Source: CBDCYH01 sp965224105
Lineage (GTDB): Bacteria > Bacteroidota > Rhodothermia > Rhodothermales > JABDKH01
NCBI GenBank assembly: GCA_965224105.1
Contig: CBDCYH010000001.1
Span: forward strand, 992,001-1,056,000
Direction: 5' to 3'
DNA: 64,000 nt
Numbering within the stretch: the stretch's first letter is position 1; the number at the start of each line of letters is the position of its first letter. The notes below the pieces were generated by a model. It was given only the letters and a program-made list of their open reading frames with translations. It had not been told where the DNA came from and ran no database searches. The translations under genes were made by a program, and so were the position numbers. Of the stretch, positions 33,189 to 41,461 are shown piece by piece.

Positions 33189-34533
33189 AGGCGATACGGA
33201 ACATTGGACTCCTAATTCGTGGGAGCAAAAGGGCGCGCTTCAACAGCCAACCTATCCCAACGCCGCTGTCCTCGAACAGGTTGTCGACCAGATAAGAACG
33301 CTACCGCCACTGGTTTCGTCGTGGGAAATTGAGAACCTGAAAAACCTCCTGGGCCAGGCGGCTGTCGGAAAGGGTTTTCTTCTGCAGGGAGGGGAATGCG
33401 CCGAGAGTATCCATGAATGCAGGACGGACCTGATAACAGCCAGACTGAAACTTCTACTTCAGATGTCTCTGGTCTTGGTCTATGGTTTGCGCAAACCAGT
33501 AGTAAGAGTTGGCAGGTTTGCTGGGCAGTATGCGAAACCTCGATCGGCAGAAATCGAAACACGAGACGGTGTTACTCTGCCCTCCTACCGTGGCGACATG
33601 ATCAATCAGAACGGATTCACGAGCCAGGAGCGTATGCCCGATCCGTATCTGATGATATCCGCTCATAGCTTTTCGGCGCTAACGCTAAACTTCGTTCGCT
33701 CACTAACCGCAGGTGGTTTTGCGGATTTGCATCACCCCGAATACTGGGACCTGGATTTTGTTGGCCATTCGCCGCTGGAGACGGAGTACCGACAGATCGT
33801 AGATGCTATTGGTGATGCCGTTCGATTTGCTGAGACGATCCAGAGTGCGGCGATTGGGGGGGCCGACCGGGCGGACTTTTACACGAGCCACGAGGCCTTA
33901 CTCCTACCGTACGAATCTGCCGTAACGCGGGAAGTCCCCCGCCGGGAGGGTGCCTATAATTTGTCGACGCACTTTCCCTGGATCGGAATGCGCACCGCTG
34001 ATCCCAAAAGCGCACACATAGAGTACGCAAGAGGTATCCAGAATCCCGTTGGCGTAAAGGTAGGACCAGAAACATCCACTGCCGACATCCGGACGCTTGT
34101 AAATATCCTGAATCCATCTGGGACTCCAGGTCGGCTAGCATTGATCTCGCGGATGGGCTCAGATCAGATAGAATCCAGATTGCCGTCCCTAATCCAGGCG
34201 GTTGAGTCAACAGGTTTGCCCGTCCTCTGGGTGTGCGATCCGATGCATGGAAATACGGAAATCTCGGCTACCGGGTACAAGACTCGGCGCTTTGACAAGA
34301 TCGTTAGTGAGCTTGACCTTGCGTTCGACATCCACAAGAAATGTGGGACGATACTCGGAGGTGTGCATCTGGAGTTGACAGGCGAAAACGTTACCGAGTG
34401 TACAGGAGGTGCGCGCGGCTTGAGCGACGATGACCTCGCGCACGCATACAAGTCTCCGGTTGATCCCCGCCTTAACGCCGAGCAGGCGCTGGAGATTGTA
34501 TTCAGGATCGTTCACAATCAGAAAGATCGCTAG
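33181..34533 (+). CDS. Class II 3-deoxy-7-phosphoheptulonate (DAHP) synthase
   Basis: A 450-residue enzyme condensing phosphoenolpyruvate and erythrose-4-phosphate, the first step of aromatic amino acid synthesis. Class II hallmarks are present: WTPNSW at the start, LLQGGECAES (metal Cys), RVGRFAGQYAKPRS, HEALLLPYE, GMRTADPKSAHIEYARGIQNPVGVKVGP, SRMGSDQIE, WVCDPMHGNT, GGVHLELTGENVTECTGG. The ATG at 33181 overlaps the mscS stop by 8 bases and begins just before the conserved TPNSW; longer starts would lie inside mscS. No other aro genes are near. Confidence 0.97.
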   Translation: MSKGDTEHWTPNSWEQKGALQQPTYPNAAVLEQVVDQIRTLPPLVSSWEIENLKNLLGQAAVGKGFLLQGGECAESIHECRTDLITARLKLLLQMSLVLVYGLRKPVVRVGRFAGQYAKPRSAEIETRDGVTLPSYRGDMINQNGFTSQERMPDPYLMISAHSFSALTLNFVRSLTAGGFADLHHPEYWDLDFVGHSPLETEYRQIVDAIGDAVRFAETIQSAAIGGADRADFYTSHEALLLPYESAVTREVPRREGAYNLSTHFPWIGMRTADPKSAHIEYARGIQNPVGVKVGPETSTADIRTLVNILNPSGTPGRLALISRMGSDQIESRLPSLIQAVESTGLPVLWVCDPMHGNTEISATGYKTRRFDKIVSELDLAFDIHKKCGTILGGVHLELTGENVTECTGGARGLSDDDLAHAYKSPVDPRLNAEQALEIVFRIVHNQKDR

Positions 34534-34563
34534 CGGATCCCGGTAGGCTGGTAGAATGCCGAA

Positions 34564-35685
34564 TCAGTATGGCTGAATTGCAGGGGCTGGAACATCAGAC
34601 AACCAACCGCCACCGATCACATCATCGTCCTCGTACAGTACGAGCGCCTGCCCGGGGGTGACAGATTTCCGAGGAGCATAGAACAAAGCCTGCAGCTCGT
34701 CCTCTCCCGTCTGTCTGATCAGGCATTCGGCTCCCGGATCGTTGTACCTTACTTTGCCAAAGCCGCGAATGTCTGTCGCAAGCTGGTCGTACTTGAGTAA
34801 ATTGATTTGGTGTGCGACCGCTTTGTTTTTCATGAGGTCCTTTTCGGTACCAATCAGGATGGTGTTGGTCGTGGGATCGATGTGCGCAACATAAACCGGC
34901 TCACCCAATGCAAGGCCGAGTCCGTGGCGTTGGCCAATAGTGTAGAATGGGTAACCCTCATGCTCACCCAGGACAGACCCGTCGGTGCCAACAAAATTTC
35001 CTTTCCCAATTTTCTCAATCTTCTCGGGCACCCGATGGCGCAGGAACCTCCGGTAGTCATCATCCGGCACGAAGCAGATTTCGTACGAATCCGGTTTCTG
35101 CGCGACCCTGTCGAGGCCAAAATCAGTCGCCATCTCGCGAATTTCCGTCTTGGCCAGATCTCCGAGGGGGAAAATTGTGCGCCGCAGATGTTGTTGCTGC
35201 ACACCCCAGAGAGCATATGACTGATCTTTAGAGACGTCCACGCCTTTCATGAGTATCGATTTCTCGCTCTCGTGCCGTACGCGTGCATAATGCCCTGTTG
35301 CAATATGCGAACATCCCAGGTCGTCCGCCCGCCTTAACAGTGCTGCCCACTTGATATGCGTATTGCACAACACACAAGGGTTCGGGGTCCGGCCCGCCAG
35401 GTATTCTGATGTGAAGTGGTCAATCACCCAGTCACCGAACTCCTTGCGGATGTCGATTACAAAATGTGTGAAGTCGTACTTGAGGGCGACCGAGCGCGCG
35501 TCGTTCATTGACTCCAGATTGCAACACCCGATCTGCTTCTTCGAGTGCCTGCCGGACGATTCATAATCCCACGTCTTCATCGTGATACCGATGACCTCGT
35601 AGCCCTCCTTCTTCAGGAGGACAGCAGCGACCGATGAGTCCACGCCGCCACTCATTGCAACAAGTACTTTACCCTTCCTGGACAC
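34564..35685 (-). CDS. mnmA: tRNA-specific 2-thiouridylase MnmA
   Basis: 373 residues. Thiolates U34 of tRNAs for Lys, Glu and Gln. AMSGGVDSSVAAVLL is the ATP-pyrophosphatase P-loop; NPCVLCNTHIK carries the first catalytic Cys region, SYEICFVPDD the second Cys, and ATGHYARV and DQSYALWGV are the usual following motifs. The length matches the family (about 360-380). The GTG start is the only reasonable one near 35685. It is convergent with the DAHP synthase. Confidence 0.97.
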   Translation of the reverse strand: MSRKGKVLVAMSGGVDSSVAAVLLKKEGYEVIGITMKTWDYESSGRHSKKQIGCCNLESMNDARSVALKYDFTHFVIDIRKEFGDWVIDHFTSEYLAGRTPNPCVLCNTHIKWAALLRRADDLGCSHIATGHYARVRHESEKSILMKGVDVSKDQSYALWGVQQQHLRRTIFPLGDLAKTEIREMATDFGLDRVAQKPDSYEICFVPDDDYRRFLRHRVPEKIEKIGKGNFVGTDGSVLGEHEGYPFYTIGQRHGLGLALGEPVYVAHIDPTTNTILIGTEKDLMKNKAVAHQINLLKYDQLATDIRGFGKVRYNDPGAECLIRQTGEDELQALFYAPRKSVTPGQALVLYEDDDVIGGGWLSDVPAPAIQPY

Positions 35686-35964
35686 AGATTCTTTACAGTT
35701 AGATGTTTCGCGGGATGCTTTGGGACACCGAAGACCTGACTACTGTTTCCCCAAATGTCGGGTGCCAACCGCGCCCCGTTGATAGAGTTCTAATCAGCCA
35801 AACGAGCCTTCCATCGACGACGTGCTGGCACGAAGCAAACCTGGCCTCGATCAAGAAAATGTGAACCGAGTCTCTTAAAGCAATATTCGTTTGTTTCCCC
35901 AAACCGTTGGCCGTTTTATAGTGTTGAATCCTTCACCGACTCGCACATTTCCGGTGTACATTAA

Positions 35965-36366
35965 ATGAACCAAGTCACTCGTTTGACTGATAGAACCCGA
36001 ATCCGAACAGCAAATGCTCCGGCAGCAGTAGGCCCATACAGTCAGGCTGTGCTGGTTAATGATACGCTTTATTGCTCAGGTCAGATTGCAATCGATCCCG
36101 GGACATCGCATCTCATTACGGAAACGATTGATGCGGAGACGGAACAGGTCCTGGCGAACCTCGGCGCCGTCTTGCGAGCCGCCAGTATGGATTTCGACTG
36201 CGTTGTTAAGTGCACCGTTTTCCTGACGGACATGAACGATTACGGAGTTGTCAATGAGGTATACGCGCGATATTTCAGCGAGGACCCCCCAGCCAGAGAG
36301 ACGGTTCAGGTGACTGCACTTCCCCGCGGAGCCAGAGTAGAAATCTCCTGCGTCGCGGTCCGCTAA
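35965..36366 (+). CDS. ridA: RidA family enamine/imine deaminase
   Basis: 133 residues, deaminating reactive 2-aminoacrylate-type intermediates. The conserved pieces are present: NAPAAVGPYSQAVLVNDTLYCSGQI, EQVLANLGAVLRAASMDFD, KCTVFLTDMNDYGVVNEVYARYF, RETVQVTALPRGARVEISCVA, including the active-site arginine. It is a single gene, convergent with apt (stop codons two bases apart). The 279-base gap before it (35686-35964) holds nothing else that could be supported. Confidence 0.95.
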   Translation: MNQVTRLTDRTRIRTANAPAAVGPYSQAVLVNDTLYCSGQIAIDPGTSHLITETIDAETEQVLANLGAVLRAASMDFDCVVKCTVFLTDMNDYGVVNEVYARYFSEDPPARETVQVTALPRGARVEISCVAVR

Positions 36367-36368
36367 TT

Positions 36369-36896
36369 CTAGTACGTAAGCACCGAGTGTACAGTACGGG
36401 ATCCCAGCCGATGCCGACCGCCGAGCACGGCTAACTCAACGAGAAAAGAAAAGCCCGCAACGTCAGCACCAACGGCTTTAAGCAGATCTCCAGCTGCGCT
36501 TGCCGTTCCTCCGGTCGCAATTACGTCGTCATGAATTAGTACCCGGTCGCCCGCGACAATCGCATCAGCATGCATCTCTATGGTGTCCGTCCCATATTCC
36601 AGGTCGTAAGATTGACGGACTGTCTTTGCCGGTAGCTTGCCAGGTTTCCTAACAAGAACAAACCCCGCTCCCAGGGCCTGCGCCACCAGGCTGCCGAAAA
36701 TAAAACCGCGTGACTCAATCCCGGCCACCTTGGTTATTCCAGCATCGGCAAAAGGTGCTGCCAGTAACTCGCATGCTATGCGGAGGAGCTCCGGATCGCC
36801 AATTAAGGGAGTGATGTCCTTAAACATGATTCCCGGCGACGGAAAGTCAGGAACGGTCCTCACCGCTGCGTCCAATCGCAGCAATTGATCACTCAT
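36369..36896 (-). CDS. apt: Adenine phosphoribosyltransferase
   Basis: A 175-residue purine salvage enzyme. It starts with the usual 'vpDFPSPGIMFKDITPL' segment, contains GIESRGFIFGSLVAQALGAGFVLVRKPGKLP, and has the PRPP-binding motif VLIHDDVIATGGTASA (usual form VDDLLATGGT). Length is typical. Its start overlaps the amidase stop by 8 bases, suggesting the two are cotranscribed. Confidence 0.97.
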   Translation of the reverse strand: MSDQLLRLDAAVRTVPDFPSPGIMFKDITPLIGDPELLRIACELLAAPFADAGITKVAGIESRGFIFGSLVAQALGAGFVLVRKPGKLPAKTVRQSYDLEYGTDTIEMHADAIVAGDRVLIHDDVIATGGTASAAGDLLKAVGADVAGFSFLVELAVLGGRHRLGSRTVHSVLTY

Positions 36897-38121
36897 CGAC
36901 CGACCGGATGTGTGTGAGGTTTTGCTCGTACTTAAGTTTGTAATCGCGGATCGCGCGGAAGATTGCGCTGGCCATGTAGTCCTGGCCCTGCTCGGAGGTT
37001 AGAAATCTACGATCCGCCTTGTTGGATAAATACCCGAGCTCCACCAGTATCGCTGGCATTGACGCGGCCCACAGAACCTGGAATCCTGCTTGCTTGACGC
37101 CCCTGCTGTGTCGTCCCACTCGAGTTGCAAACTGCTCTTCGATGAGGGAAGCAATCTCTTCGCTCTGTTTGAGATACGCACTCTGGGCAAGCGCCATTCG
37201 AACCAATGCCTCTTCGGTCATGTGTGCATACGCATCCGGGTTGTCTTCGTACTTAAGCACAACGCTGTTCTCGGCCTCCATCACGCGCCGGGCACTTTCG
37301 GTTTTATGGAGCCCCAGGATGTACGTCTCAGTACCACCCACCGAAACTCTCTGAAATGCGTTGGCGTGAATCGAGATGAAGAGCTTTCCCTTGGCGGCGT
37401 TTGCAATTTCACCTCTAACTTTGAGGTCAATAAATCGATCGTCCGTGCGCGTGTAAACGACGTTCACGCCGAGTCTTTCTTCAAGGTATGCTCCTAGCTT
37501 TAAAGCTACAGGGAGCGTGATGTCTTTCTCTCTGACTCTCGCCGATCTGGATCCCTTAATGTTACCTGGATCTTTACCCCCGTGCCCGGCATCAATCACA
37601 ATTGTATCCAGAAGCCACCGATCGCCCTGCGACACGGCCGTTGCCGGACGGACGGGAAGCGGTTGCGCAACTACAGGTGAATTCGTTCGCTCCAGCCCCA
37701 CAAGAATGTCGGGGGAATCCCGATCATGATATGCCGTGACAATAAAATTACCCGAGGCAATCGCGAAACGAAACGTGAGCTCATCTCCAACTTTCTCGAA
37801 GCTGAACGATTTCAGGGGTTGGGGTGGATTGTCGTTCGACAGTACACCGTTAACTCCTGTTTTGAACAGGCTCATCGCATAGACGCCATCCCCATCAGCT
37901 TCGGGAAGGGAGAACGCAGGCACTTTGGAATCTGCGTGTAGGCGCATTACAAACCCCAGCCCATCACCACGTTCAGCCACCGATACTCGCGTGATGACCG
38001 GATCGGCGATCGCTTCGGTAGTGGGCAGGGACACGGCGAGTCCCAGCACCAGAATTACAAGTCCAGTCCTGACCATCGTTTGGGGTGAACGTCGAGTCGG
38101 TTTGAGTTTAGCGTTTGACAC
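36889..38121 (-). CDS. N-acetylmuramoyl-L-alanine amidase (Amidase_3, AmiC-like)
   Basis: 410 residues with a signal peptide (TGLVILVLGLAVSLPTTEAIA) and an N-terminal beta domain of about 130 residues resembling AMIN. The catalytic domain has zinc ligands and catalytic residues in VIDAGHGGKDPG, VREKDITL, FISIHANAF and LVELGYLSN. It cleaves peptide stems from peptidoglycan during cell separation. It ends overlapping apt. A terminator-like hairpin for the next operon lies at 38228-38263. Confidence 0.94.
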   Translation of the reverse strand: MSNAKLKPTRRSPQTMVRTGLVILVLGLAVSLPTTEAIADPVITRVSVAERGDGLGFVMRLHADSKVPAFSLPEADGDGVYAMSLFKTGVNGVLSNDNPPQPLKSFSFEKVGDELTFRFAIASGNFIVTAYHDRDSPDILVGLERTNSPVVAQPLPVRPATAVSQGDRWLLDTIVIDAGHGGKDPGNIKGSRSARVREKDITLPVALKLGAYLEERLGVNVVYTRTDDRFIDLKVRGEIANAAKGKLFISIHANAFQRVSVGGTETYILGLHKTESARRVMEAENSVVLKYEDNPDAYAHMTEEALVRMALAQSAYLKQSEEIASLIEEQFATRVGRHSRGVKQAGFQVLWAASMPAILVELGYLSNKADRRFLTSEQGQDYMASAIFRAIRDYKLKYEQNLTHIRSVDE

Positions 38122-38227
38122 GTGCCCAAATCATCAAAGTCGGTGCCAAGTCAGCCTCTTGTGAACCGGATCTCGCCAAATGGTTCCTCAAAACTGCTTA
38201 GGTCCGCATGTAATCCGACAGAAAGCT

Positions 38228-38263
38228 AAAAAAGGGCTTTCCCGGAATGAGAAAACCCTTTTT
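38228..38263 (-). terminator. Terminator of the ECF sigma operon
   Basis: AAAAAAGGG and CCCTTTTTC surround an imperfectly paired centre (CTTTCCCGGAATGAGAAAA). On the minus strand it follows the last gene of the sigma operon by 20 bases and ends in a T-rich stretch. Confidence 0.75.
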
Positions 38264-38282
38264 CGTGGAAAAATGTGTCCAC

Positions 38283-39056
38283 TTACCAATCCAGTTTGTC
38301 TCTCTCGCCAAGCAGCTCAGCCTTCCGTTTGGCAATGATGTCCGCACGGGACCGGTTGCGCTCGTCGATCTGGGTCTTCATCTCGTCCACCTTCTCCATC
38401 ATCTTGTCGAGCTGAGTAACCCGGTGCTCCTGCTTCGCGTCAAACAGTTCACTTAATAACTCCGTAAGGTCCTCCTCCAGCTGTCGCCTCTCCCCATCTT
38501 CTGCCTTCCGAATTTCCCTTGCGAGCTCTCTGGACTTCCTTTCCATTTCTCTGATTTCCGGATTCGTGAGAGCATCGCTATTCCTGAAGAAGTACATTCC
38601 GTCCTCAATGGCTCCAGGCACAGATGCCAGCCCGTCGTACAGCATTTCAGGCACAACTGACAACTTTTCCAGGTCCATCTCAAGCTCGTCAAAATCGAAC
38701 TCGAAATCGTGATCGTCTTTGTTCAGGAACAGTTTGTTGCCAAATCCCCTGAACTTCCTTGGTCCGTCGTCCCAAATAACATATTCGTTCCCACCGTCTC
38801 CGATCTCGATCTCCATACCTTCGGGAAGGTAATCTTTGATGTCCTCTCCGTCTCTCAACTCTCTACCGTTCACTGTCACTTTTCCGTTTTCATCTTTAAT
38901 GATAACGGTTTTCGAATTTTCCCCATCACCAGACTTCTCGAGTTTGTAAACGGTTTTTGATTTTTTCTTTTGAGCGATTGCGGAAGGGCCGAAAGTTGAA
39001 ACCGCAACGAACGCAAATAGGGTAAAGATTACGGCGTTTCGTAAAACTCTTATCAT
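38283..39056 (-). CDS. Exported coiled-coil protein of the ECF operon (paralogue B)
   Basis: 257 residues with a signal peptide (VIFTLFAFVAVSTFGPSAIA). The middle is acidic and beta-rich (IIKDENGKVTVNGRELRDGED), followed by a long charged helix from about 165 to the end. The C-terminal segment FDAKQEHRVTQLDKMMEKVD ... RADIIAKRKAELL closely parallels the neighbouring gene (FDLKQDNRREEIDQLNSQL ... REKIIEKRIQQL), so the two arose by duplication. It is the last gene of the operon. Function unknown; probably a periplasmic sensor or buffer in an envelope-stress response. Confidence 0.85.
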   Translation of the reverse strand: MIRVLRNAVIFTLFAFVAVSTFGPSAIAQKKKSKTVYKLEKSGDGENSKTVIIKDENGKVTVNGRELRDGEDIKDYLPEGMEIEIGDGGNEYVIWDDGPRKFRGFGNKLFLNKDDHDFEFDFDELEMDLEKLSVVPEMLYDGLASVPGAIEDGMYFFRNSDALTNPEIREMERKSRELAREIRKAEDGERRQLEEDLTELLSELFDAKQEHRVTQLDKMMEKVDEMKTQIDERNRSRADIIAKRKAELLGERDKLDW

Positions 39057-39064
39057 GATTTCTA

Positions 39065-39955
39065 CTAGTCTAGATTTATCAGTTGTTGAATTCTTTTCTC
39101 AATAATTTTTTCTCTAAGCTCTTCTCTTTCGCCCACTTTTCGCTTCAACTCGATAAGCTGCGAGTTCAGCTGATCGATCTCTTCTCGTCTGTTATCCTGC
39201 TTCAGGTCGAAGATCACGCCTAGTGTCTCGCGCAGCTCGGCCGTGAGCGTCTTGATTTCCTCTTTGGAATTCGTTCGCCGGATGGCCAAAGCCAGGTTTT
39301 TTGCCTGCGCCTCCATGCGATACTCCCTAACCATGTTCTCGTACAAGGATGCATCCGCCGACTTAACGTTGGTTAGGTATGCCTGCATGTCGACTGCAGG
39401 GAGCTGTGATGCCAGATGGGCAGCCTCTTCAGCATTAATCTGAATCTGGCCAATGTATCCAGCGAGATCGGATTGCTCCGTTTCCGGGTACGGCACATTT
39501 TTACCCAGTTCTTTCAATCGCCTCGCCCGCGTGTTGAGTTCATTGCTTAGTTCGATAAAAAGTGGATTGCGATTGTCAACCGGGTAGTCCGACAAAAGGA
39601 TTATCCCCTGGTCCATATCCTCTTCGCTCGCCTCCCGCAGCGTCTCGTTCTCGATAACAAAGAATCTGCCTTTGATATCGAAGATGGGCGTCGAGTCACC
39701 GAAGAAGTAGTACGACTGTGAAATCCCGTTGAGATCCAGATCCTTGGGTAGTTTGCTGAACGATATGGCTTTACCGTTCAGAAACACCGCACCGTCGGAG
39801 ATATCCACCTGCACTCCGTTCTGTGCGCCTCCAGAGTACATCACTCTGGACTGAGGGCTTGGCTCTTGACCTATGGCCGTTGTTGCCGTCATTGGCAGAA
39901 CAACAAAGGCGACGCAGAGAAGTCGCGTTATTACGTAATTAGTTGTCATGTGCAT
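39065..39955 (-). CDS. Exported coiled-coil protein of the ECF operon (paralogue A)
   Basis: 296 residues from the ATG at 39955 (a second ATG is at 39949), with a signal segment (VITRLLCVAFVVLPMTATTAIG). A beta-rich part (GVQVDISDGAVFLNGKAISF) precedes two long helical stretches. The final 60 residues share the FDLKQ..R motif with paralogue B. A longer in-frame start at 40084 would overlap the upstream gene and add a non-signal extension, so it was not used. It lies 8 bases before paralogue B and 34 bases after the membrane protein. Family recognised only as a widespread coiled-coil motif. Confidence 0.85.
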   Translation of the reverse strand: MHMTTNYVITRLLCVAFVVLPMTATTAIGQEPSPQSRVMYSGGAQNGVQVDISDGAVFLNGKAISFSKLPKDLDLNGISQSYYFFGDSTPIFDIKGRFFVIENETLREASEEDMDQGIILLSDYPVDNRNPLFIELSNELNTRARRLKELGKNVPYPETEQSDLAGYIGQIQINAEEAAHLASQLPAVDMQAYLTNVKSADASLYENMVREYRMEAQAKNLALAIRRTNSKEEIKTLTAELRETLGVIFDLKQDNRREEIDQLNSQLIELKRKVGEREELREKIIEKRIQQLINLD

Positions 39956-39989
39956 TTTGTCTTGGGCGCACCAATAAAACGGTAACTGA

Positions 39990-40745
39990 TTATCTATTAT
40001 TGTCCGATCCGGCTTGCTGGAGCGGCACGCGGCGAGCGCGCACATTCGATCCAGGTAGTGCTTCCAGAGGTACCACTGCGGCATCCCAGTTCAGCTCATC
40101 AGTACCAAGATCCAGCATTTCAATTCGATTCCGCAGGCTTCTGAATTCGCTGCTCTCTTCCCATGCAAAGGCATCGGCTGCGTTCAGCTCCGAGTCATCA
40201 GATGATACTCCGACAGCAATCGCATCTGTCGGTGGTGCAGCCATGATCGGCGCAAGGGAATCTGATGATTCTTCCGGAATGTTACGTCGCCCGGTATCCT
40301 GTTCGACGACTTCGGATCCTGCTCGAGCCGCGAGCGCAGCATCATCCCGAAATGCAGCGACTCCCTCTTCACCGATGGCCGTATCTGCATCGGACATCTT
40401 CAGGCTCGGATCAGGCTGCAATGTGTTCAGGCCAATCGCGACAGCCACAAACAAAACACAAGCGGCCATGGCCCAGCGAACCATTTGATTCGATTGCAGT
40501 GCCGAAACTACAAGTGTCAGCGGTGGACGCTTCTCTTCGACACTAACCTGTTGGCGCGCCTCCTGAACGATAGCGTCTATTACGCTCTCGTTGGGGGTTT
40601 GCCTGGGTCTGCGGTCCAGAACCTCTTTCACCTGGGCAAGCGCCGCAAACTCCGAACGTGCATCGGAGGAGCTGCTACCCTCTGAGAGGTTATCCAGCTT
40701 GCCCTCACCGTAGAGGGCTTTGATAATTTGTAACCTGTTTCCCAT
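39990..40745 (-). CDS. Single-pass membrane protein, likely anti-sigma factor
   Basis: 251 residues with a cytoplasmic N-terminal domain of about 85 residues, one membrane helix (MVRWAMAACVLFVAVAIGLN, near 87-106) and an acidic, low-complexity periplasmic tail (SDADTAIGEEGVAAF ...). The topology and placement 3 bases after an ECF sigma gene are those of anti-sigma factors, but a zinc-containing HxxxCxxC motif is absent, so it is not a ZAS-type protein. The assignment rests on context. Confidence 0.65.
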   Translation of the reverse strand: MGNRLQIIKALYGEGKLDNLSEGSSSSDARSEFAALAQVKEVLDRRPRQTPNESVIDAIVQEARQQVSVEEKRPPLTLVVSALQSNQMVRWAMAACVLFVAVAIGLNTLQPDPSLKMSDADTAIGEEGVAAFRDDAALAARAGSEVVEQDTGRRNIPEESSDSLAPIMAAPPTDAIAVGVSSDDSELNAADAFAWEESSEFRSLRNRIEMLDLGTDELNWDAAVVPLEALPGSNVRARRVPLQQAGSDNNR

Positions 40746-40748
40746 ATG

Positions 40749-41351
40749 CTAAGATGTCAATCCTGATAAATGTTCATTGCTCGACTCCAACATCATCTGA
40801 CGCAAATTGATAAGTGCGTATCGCATCCTGCCAAGCGCGGTGTTGATCGAACAATTAGTTAGTTCTGCAATTTCTTTAAACGTGAGTTCGCCCTCGTGGC
40901 GGAGAAGGAGTACCTCTCTCTGTTCTGGGGATAGTTTTTCGATACACTCTTCCAACCATTGGGATTGATCGGTTCGGTGTAGTATTTCATCCGGGGCGAT
41001 GTCGTTGCTTTCAACGCGCTGCCAGTAGTCATCTCCATCCTCTTCACTTGAAGCGACGTCCACCCATTTTTTCCTGCTGCGGAGATAGTCCAGCGCGGCG
41101 TTTCTTGCTATCCTCATCACCCAGTGCACCCATCGGCCTTGTTGTGTGTAAGATCCGCGATCCTTGTTTAGGGCCCGGATTACTCGTAGATAGGTCTCCT
41201 GAAAAAGGTCATTCGCGACCTCACGGTCCCTGACCATCCCAAGGAGATAGCCAAAAACCCGCTCCTGGTGCTTTCTCACCAGCTTCGCGAACGCCACCTC
41301 GTCGCCGTTAACCAAATAGGCTGAAACTAATTCTTCGTCGTCCTGATGCAT
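40749..41351 (-). CDS. ECF-family RNA polymerase sigma factor
   Basis: 200 residues from the ATG at 41351. Region 2 is FAKLVRKHQERVFGYLLGMVRDREVANDLFQETYLRV, with the -10-binding helix WVHWVMRIARNAALDYLR; region 4 is LPEQREVLLLRHEGELTFKEIAELTNCSINTALGRMRYALINLR (start LSPEQ). A TTG one codon earlier is possible. It heads the operon sigma, membrane protein and two exported coiled-coil proteins. The target promoter motif could not be recognised in its own upstream region (41352-41461). Confidence 0.97.
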   Translation of the reverse strand: MHQDDEELVSAYLVNGDEVAFAKLVRKHQERVFGYLLGMVRDREVANDLFQETYLRVIRALNKDRGSYTQQGRWVHWVMRIARNAALDYLRSRKKWVDVASSEEDGDDYWQRVESNDIAPDEILHRTDQSQWLEECIEKLSPEQREVLLLRHEGELTFKEIAELTNCSINTALGRMRYALINLRQMMLESSNEHLSGLTS

Positions 41352-41461
41352 CAAGAGTTAAAATGGAGCCCAAAATGGCGCATCACATAACAAAAGTACC
41401 TTTCACTGGCTCTGTAAACGACACCTGCAGCCGAATATTGTGCCTGGCCAGGTGGAGGTGA

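Noticed and set aside
35699..35902. 67-residue minus-strand reading frame between mnmA and ridA
   Set aside because: No ribosome-binding site, no domain or signal, and it fills the upstream region of two divergent genes; treated as chance.
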